A program made the position numbers and the translations under genes. 64,000 nt of DNA from an uncultured Oscillospiraceae bacterium (GTDB lineage: Bacteria > Bacillota_A > Clostridia > Oscillospirales > Oscillospiraceae): NCBI GenBank assembly GCA_947631215.1, contig CANRKN010000002.1, positions 14,222 to 78,221 on the forward strand, given 5' to 3'. The notes under the pieces were generated by a model that was not told the DNA's origin, searched no databases, and worked only from the letters and a program-made list of their open reading frames with translations. Positions 61,003 to 64,000 of the stretch are shown here, piece by piece. The stretch's first letter is position 1. Every line of letters begins with the position of its first letter.

Positions 61003-61584
61003 ATGAGAAGGCAGCGGACATGGAAGCAATACCGTGCCATCGACCTTGGCATGTTCGCGGTGATGCTGGCCATATTCGAGTACATCATCGTCCGGGCGGC
61101 CAACTGGTGGTTCCCGGGGCAGCCCTACGTGGTATCCCTGGCGGCGCCGGTCACGGCCATCGTGTACATGCGCTGGGGCCCGTGGGGCGCCATCCACGCG
61201 GTGGAGGCGGGTGTCGTCTTCTGCTTCTTCTCCGGGGCGGACAGGAGCCAGTACATAATTTATTGTGTGGGCAACCTGCTGTCGCTTCTATCGCTCCTCA
61301 TGCTGAAGAAGCTGGGGAAGGAGAAGGTACGCCAGACCCGGTGGGGCCTGGTGTTCCCGGTGGCGGTCCTGCTTCTGATGCAGGCCGGCCGGGCGGCCGT
61401 GGCCTTCGCATTGGGCGCGGCGCCGCCGGCGCTGCTGGAGTTTTTCACCACGGACAGCCTATCTTACGTATTCACCCTTGTGATCGTCTGGATCGCCCGT
61501 AAGCTGGACGGCATCTATGAGGATCAAAAACACTACCTTGTGCGTATCCACACGCAGGAGGAAGAAAAAGGAGGTCAACTATGA
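61003..61584 (+). CDS. polytopic membrane protein, unknown, heading a sugar transporter operon
   Basis: A 193-residue protein with about five or six hydrophobic segments and a charged C-terminal tail. The size and hydrophobicity resemble the substrate-binding (S) components of ECF transporters, and the stretch RAIDLGMFAVMLAIFEYIIV fits that impression, but no decisive motif is seen. The ATG at 61003 is preceded by GAGCGAGG. Its stop overlaps the next permease start by 4 bases, so it is co-translated with the carbohydrate ABC transporter. I do not recognise a specific function. Confidence 0.55.
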   Translation: MRRQRTWKQYRAIDLGMFAVMLAIFEYIIVRAANWWFPGQPYVVSLAAPVTAIVYMRWGPWGAIHAVEAGVVFCFFSGADRSQYIIYCVGNLLSLLSLLMLKKLGKEKVRQTRWGLVFPVAVLLLMQAGRAAVAFALGAAPPALLEFFTTDSLSYVFTLVIVWIARKLDGIYEDQKHYLVRIHTQEEEKGGQL

Positions 61585-62636
61585 AATCAGGGGCAGCGGA
61601 TTTCCTCGAATTTGACAAGGCCAAAGGGGTCTATCGGGTAAGTCCGGAGCAGACCGTTCGGGATGACGTGGAGAAGCACTACTGGCTTCACGTGGGCCGC
61701 ACCGTCGCAAAGGACTGGCGGCTGTACGTCATGCTGATCCCCATGCTGCTGGTCTTCCTTTTCTGGCGCTACTTCCCCATGTATGAGCTGCTGGGGTGCT
61801 TCAAGGTGTCGGACAACGTCCTGCCCGTGTCGAAGCAGCTTTTCTCCGGCTTCTCGTACTTCAAGCGCCTGCTGTTCGCGGGGGACGGCCTTTCCACGGA
61901 CTTCTGGCGGGCCCTGCGCAACACCTTCATCCTGAGCTTCTACGGACTGTGCTTCGGGTTCCCCATTCCCATCATCCTGGCGCTGTTCTTCAATGAGATC
62001 CGGTCCAACATCGCCCGGAGCGTGTACCAGGTGCTGACCTACCTGCCCAAGTTCATGTCCACGGTCGTCATGACCTCTCTGGTGACGATGCTGGTAAAGC
62101 AGGGCTCCCTCACCACCGGCATGGGCATCGTGAGCCAGTTCCTCTCCAACGTGGGGCTCATCAGCCCGGAGGTGGCCAACGCGGGCCTTCTCAACAACCC
62201 CTCCTTCTTCCGCTCCATCTACCAGATCAGCGGCATATGGGAGGGCGCGGGCTACGACTCCATCGTCTTCTTCGCCGCCATCATCGCCATCAGCCCCACC
62301 AGCTACGAGGCCGCGCAGATCGACGGCGCCAACAAGATGGCCCAGATGCGGTACGTGGTTTTGCCCAGTATCCTGTCCACCATCGTCATCATGCTCATAA
62401 CCCGTATCGGTACGCTGCTGAACATCGGTTATGAGAAGGTCCTTCTGCTTTACAATCCCAATACATACGTGACCGCCGACGTAGTGTCCACCTTCGCCAA
62501 CCGAAACGGCATGGGCACCGGCGCTGGTACAGGCATCGCGGCCGCGGCGGAGATGATGAACAACGTCATCGGCATGCTGCTGGTCATAGGCGCCAACACC
62601 ATCGCCCGAAAGGCGTCCGATACGTCGCTGTACTGA
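61581..62636 (+). CDS. carbohydrate ABC transporter permease (LplB/YtcP-partner type)
   Basis: A 351-residue permease with about six membrane segments. The EAA loop YEAAQIDGANKMAQMRYVVLP contacts the ATPase. Its N-terminal ~50 residues are cytoplasmic and charged. It belongs to the CUT1 sugar permeases of the LplB group, which serve complex oligosaccharides, including uronides, and use a shared ATPase encoded elsewhere (MsmX type). No ATPase is in the window. Confidence 0.9.
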   Translation: MKSGAADFLEFDKAKGVYRVSPEQTVRDDVEKHYWLHVGRTVAKDWRLYVMLIPMLLVFLFWRYFPMYELLGCFKVSDNVLPVSKQLFSGFSYFKRLLFAGDGLSTDFWRALRNTFILSFYGLCFGFPIPIILALFFNEIRSNIARSVYQVLTYLPKFMSTVVMTSLVTMLVKQGSLTTGMGIVSQFLSNVGLISPEVANAGLLNNPSFFRSIYQISGIWEGAGYDSIVFFAAIIAISPTSYEAAQIDGANKMAQMRYVVLPSILSTIVIMLITRIGTLLNIGYEKVLLLYNPNTYVTADVVSTFANRNGMGTGAGTGIAAAAEMMNNVIGMLLVIGANTIARKASDTSLY

Positions 62637-62654
62637 CGAGGGGAGGGCGCAAAG

Positions 62655-63545
62655 ATGAAAAGAAAACTTGAGATAAGCGAGCTGGTATTCAAGATCATCA
62701 GCTACACGCTCCTGACCGTGTTCGCGCTGTGCTGCCTGTATCCCTTCGTGTACGCCATCTCCGCTTCCATCAGCGGCCGGTCCGCGGTGGAGTACGGCTC
62801 CATCGTGCTGTTCCCCAAGGACATCCAGTTCGAGGCTTTCGCCAAGATGTTCGGGGACAACATGTTCTGGAACGCCTATTCCAACACCCTGTTCATCACC
62901 CTGTACGGTACGCTGTGGGCCATGCTGACCTCCATCCTGGGCGCCTACGCCCTCTCCAAGAGGCGGCTGCTGTTCCGGAAGTTTTTCAACTTCTTCCTGG
63001 TGTTCACCATGTGGTTCTCCGCCGGCATCGTGCCCCAGTACCTGAACTATTTGGACACCCAGAAGGTGTTCAACGCCGTGGGCATCATGGACGACAAGTG
63101 GCTGGTGGTCATCGCCATGGGCATGGCGGCCATGAACATCATCCTGCTGCGCAACGCCTTTGAGGGCGTGCCCAGCGAGATCGAGGAGGCCGCCATCGTG
63201 GACGGCGCCAGCGAGTTCCAGGTGCTGAGCAAGGTCTATATCCCCATGAGCAAGTCCACCATCGCCACGGTGGCGCTGTTTTTCGCCATCTCCCGCTGGA
63301 ACGGCTACTTCTGGGCCCGGCAGATGATCTCCAACTCCAATGAGCACCCCCTGCAGGTCTTTATCCGGCTGCGATTGGAGGAATACACCGACCCGGAGGC
63401 CATGTCCGGCTGGAACGAGGCGTTTGCCTCCGACTCGGTGATCTATGCGCTGATCGTGTGCTCCATCGTTCCCATCCTCATCATCTATCCCTTCATCCAG
63501 AAATACTTCGCCAAAGGCGTGAATATGGGCGGCGTGAAGGAATAA
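62655..63545 (+). CDS. carbohydrate ABC transporter permease (YtcP type)
   Basis: A 296-residue permease, the second half of the channel. The EAA loop IEEAAIVDGASEFQVLSKVYIP and the ending GVNMGGVKE are the marks of the YtcP family. It lies 18 bases after its partner permease. The conserved pairing with LplB-type permease and a lipoprotein binding protein is complete here, the binding protein being the next gene. Confidence 0.92.
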   Translation: MKRKLEISELVFKIISYTLLTVFALCCLYPFVYAISASISGRSAVEYGSIVLFPKDIQFEAFAKMFGDNMFWNAYSNTLFITLYGTLWAMLTSILGAYALSKRRLLFRKFFNFFLVFTMWFSAGIVPQYLNYLDTQKVFNAVGIMDDKWLVVIAMGMAAMNIILLRNAFEGVPSEIEEAAIVDGASEFQVLSKVYIPMSKSTIATVALFFAISRWNGYFWARQMISNSNEHPLQVFIRLRLEEYTDPEAMSGWNEAFASDSVIYALIVCSIVPILIIYPFIQKYFAKGVNMGGVKE

Positions 63546-63635
63546 GTTTCAGCCATTCGTATCCATAATTTAATGTGCACATCCCGGGCAGAGACCCGGT
63601 GCAAAGGCAAACAAAACATCATTAAGGAGGAAACC

Positions 63636-64000
63636 ATGAAGAACTGGAAATCCATTCTTGCGCTTCTGCTGGCGGTCGTGATGACCGTAGCCCTGATGAG
63701 CGGCTGCGGCCCCAAGACTTCCGTCGCCGAGCCCACCGAGGCCCCCACGGAGGAGCCCGCCGCCGAGGAGACCGAAGCTCCTGCCGAGGAGCCGGAAGCT
63801 CCCGCTGAGGAAGCCGAGACGGAAACCGAAGAGCCCGCGGCTGAGGAGCCCGAAGCTCCCGCCGAGGAGGCCGAAGAGCCTGATGCTCCCGCCGAGGCGG
63901 CTGCTGAGGGCGGCGCTGTGGAAGCCGACCTGCCCTTCGCGGAGGGCACCGTGCTGCGCATGGCCACCGGCTATAACAGCACCAAGACCGGCCTGACCTT
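63636..64000 (+). CDS. carbohydrate ABC transporter substrate-binding lipoprotein (partial)
   Basis: The first 121 codons of an exported binding protein running off the window. The lipobox MSGC ends near residue 23. A long acidic linker follows, built from repeats of about 12 residues of the type PAEEPEAPAEEA. The mature domain begins LPFAEGTVLRMATGYNST. TAAGGAGG precedes the ATG. By position it is the solute-binding partner of the LplB/YtcP-like permeases, for pectin-derived or other oligosaccharides, given the divergent pectinesterase. Confidence 0.85.
   Translation, partial: MKNWKSILALLLAVVMTVALMSGCGPKTSVAEPTEAPTEEPAAEETEAPAEEPEAPAEEAETETEEPAAEEPEAPAEEAEEPDAPAEAAAEGGAVEADLPFAEGTVLRMATGYNSTKTGLT

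Overview
The window looks like a chromosome segment of a GC-rich, endospore-forming member of the Clostridia, most likely Oscillospiraceae (Flavonifractor/Oscillibacter/Lawsonibacter-like). This rests on the Firmicute gene order tig-clpP-clpX-lon-yihA, the sporulation genes (GerW/YtfJ and a SpoIVFB-like protease), the IspH-S1 fusion, the PyrK/PyrD type of pyrimidine pathway, and sigma-A promoters with A/T-rich boxes standing in GC-rich DNA. Nearly all of it is gene-dense core genome. No prophage, integrase, transposase or CRISPR array was seen, and no gene-free stretch exceeds 300 bases.

Layout. 1-2585: the end of a TctA-type permease, two tandem MgtC-family genes and a thymidylate kinase. 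2603-3711 (minus): a P-loop kinase-like gene behind a tRNA-Gly/tRNA-Pro pair; each tRNA is followed by a two-hairpin element. 3799-11564: SpoIVFB-like protease, a radical SAM pair, rplS, lepB, rbgA, rnhB, yraN and thrC. 11710-12643: a DUF1540 gene and a metallophosphoesterase. 12730-19130: the proteostasis cluster and yihA. 19135-24056: a second M50 protease, scpAB, DUF2953, gerW, a D,D-carboxypeptidase and a pseudouridine synthase. 24118-29226: an RpiR regulator with a palindromic promoter, a BaiN-type flavoprotein, cmk and ispH-S1. 29361-30860: an SLH surface-protein gene broken by one in-frame stop. 30917-34800: recG and an M3 peptidase, divergent.

34826-44379 holds the most unusual locus, an oligopeptide ABC transporter of the pneumococcal Ami type. 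Its binding lipoprotein appears circularly permuted, its OppD carries a coiled-coil insertion of over 200 residues, its OppF ends in membrane helices, and its last gene encodes a membrane-anchored, degenerate ApbE-like protein. 44444-50197: an Fbp-type ABC transporter and a ROK-like protein. 50221-58813: the pyrimidine operon pyrC-carB-pyrK-pyrD-pyrF-pyrE-pyrB from a consensus promoter, without carA; PyrB ends in a PyrI-like zinc domain. 58822-64000: a 2-hydroxyacid dehydrogenase and a pectinesterase on the minus strand, diverging from a carbohydrate ABC transporter operon that runs off the end.

The strongest leads are the circularly permuted binding protein and its modified transporter, the tRNA-trailing elements whose stems differ by compensated base pairs, and the IspH-S1 fusion with an internal ribosome binding site and a possible internal promoter. 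Family assignments come from motifs and remembered family features; no database search was run.
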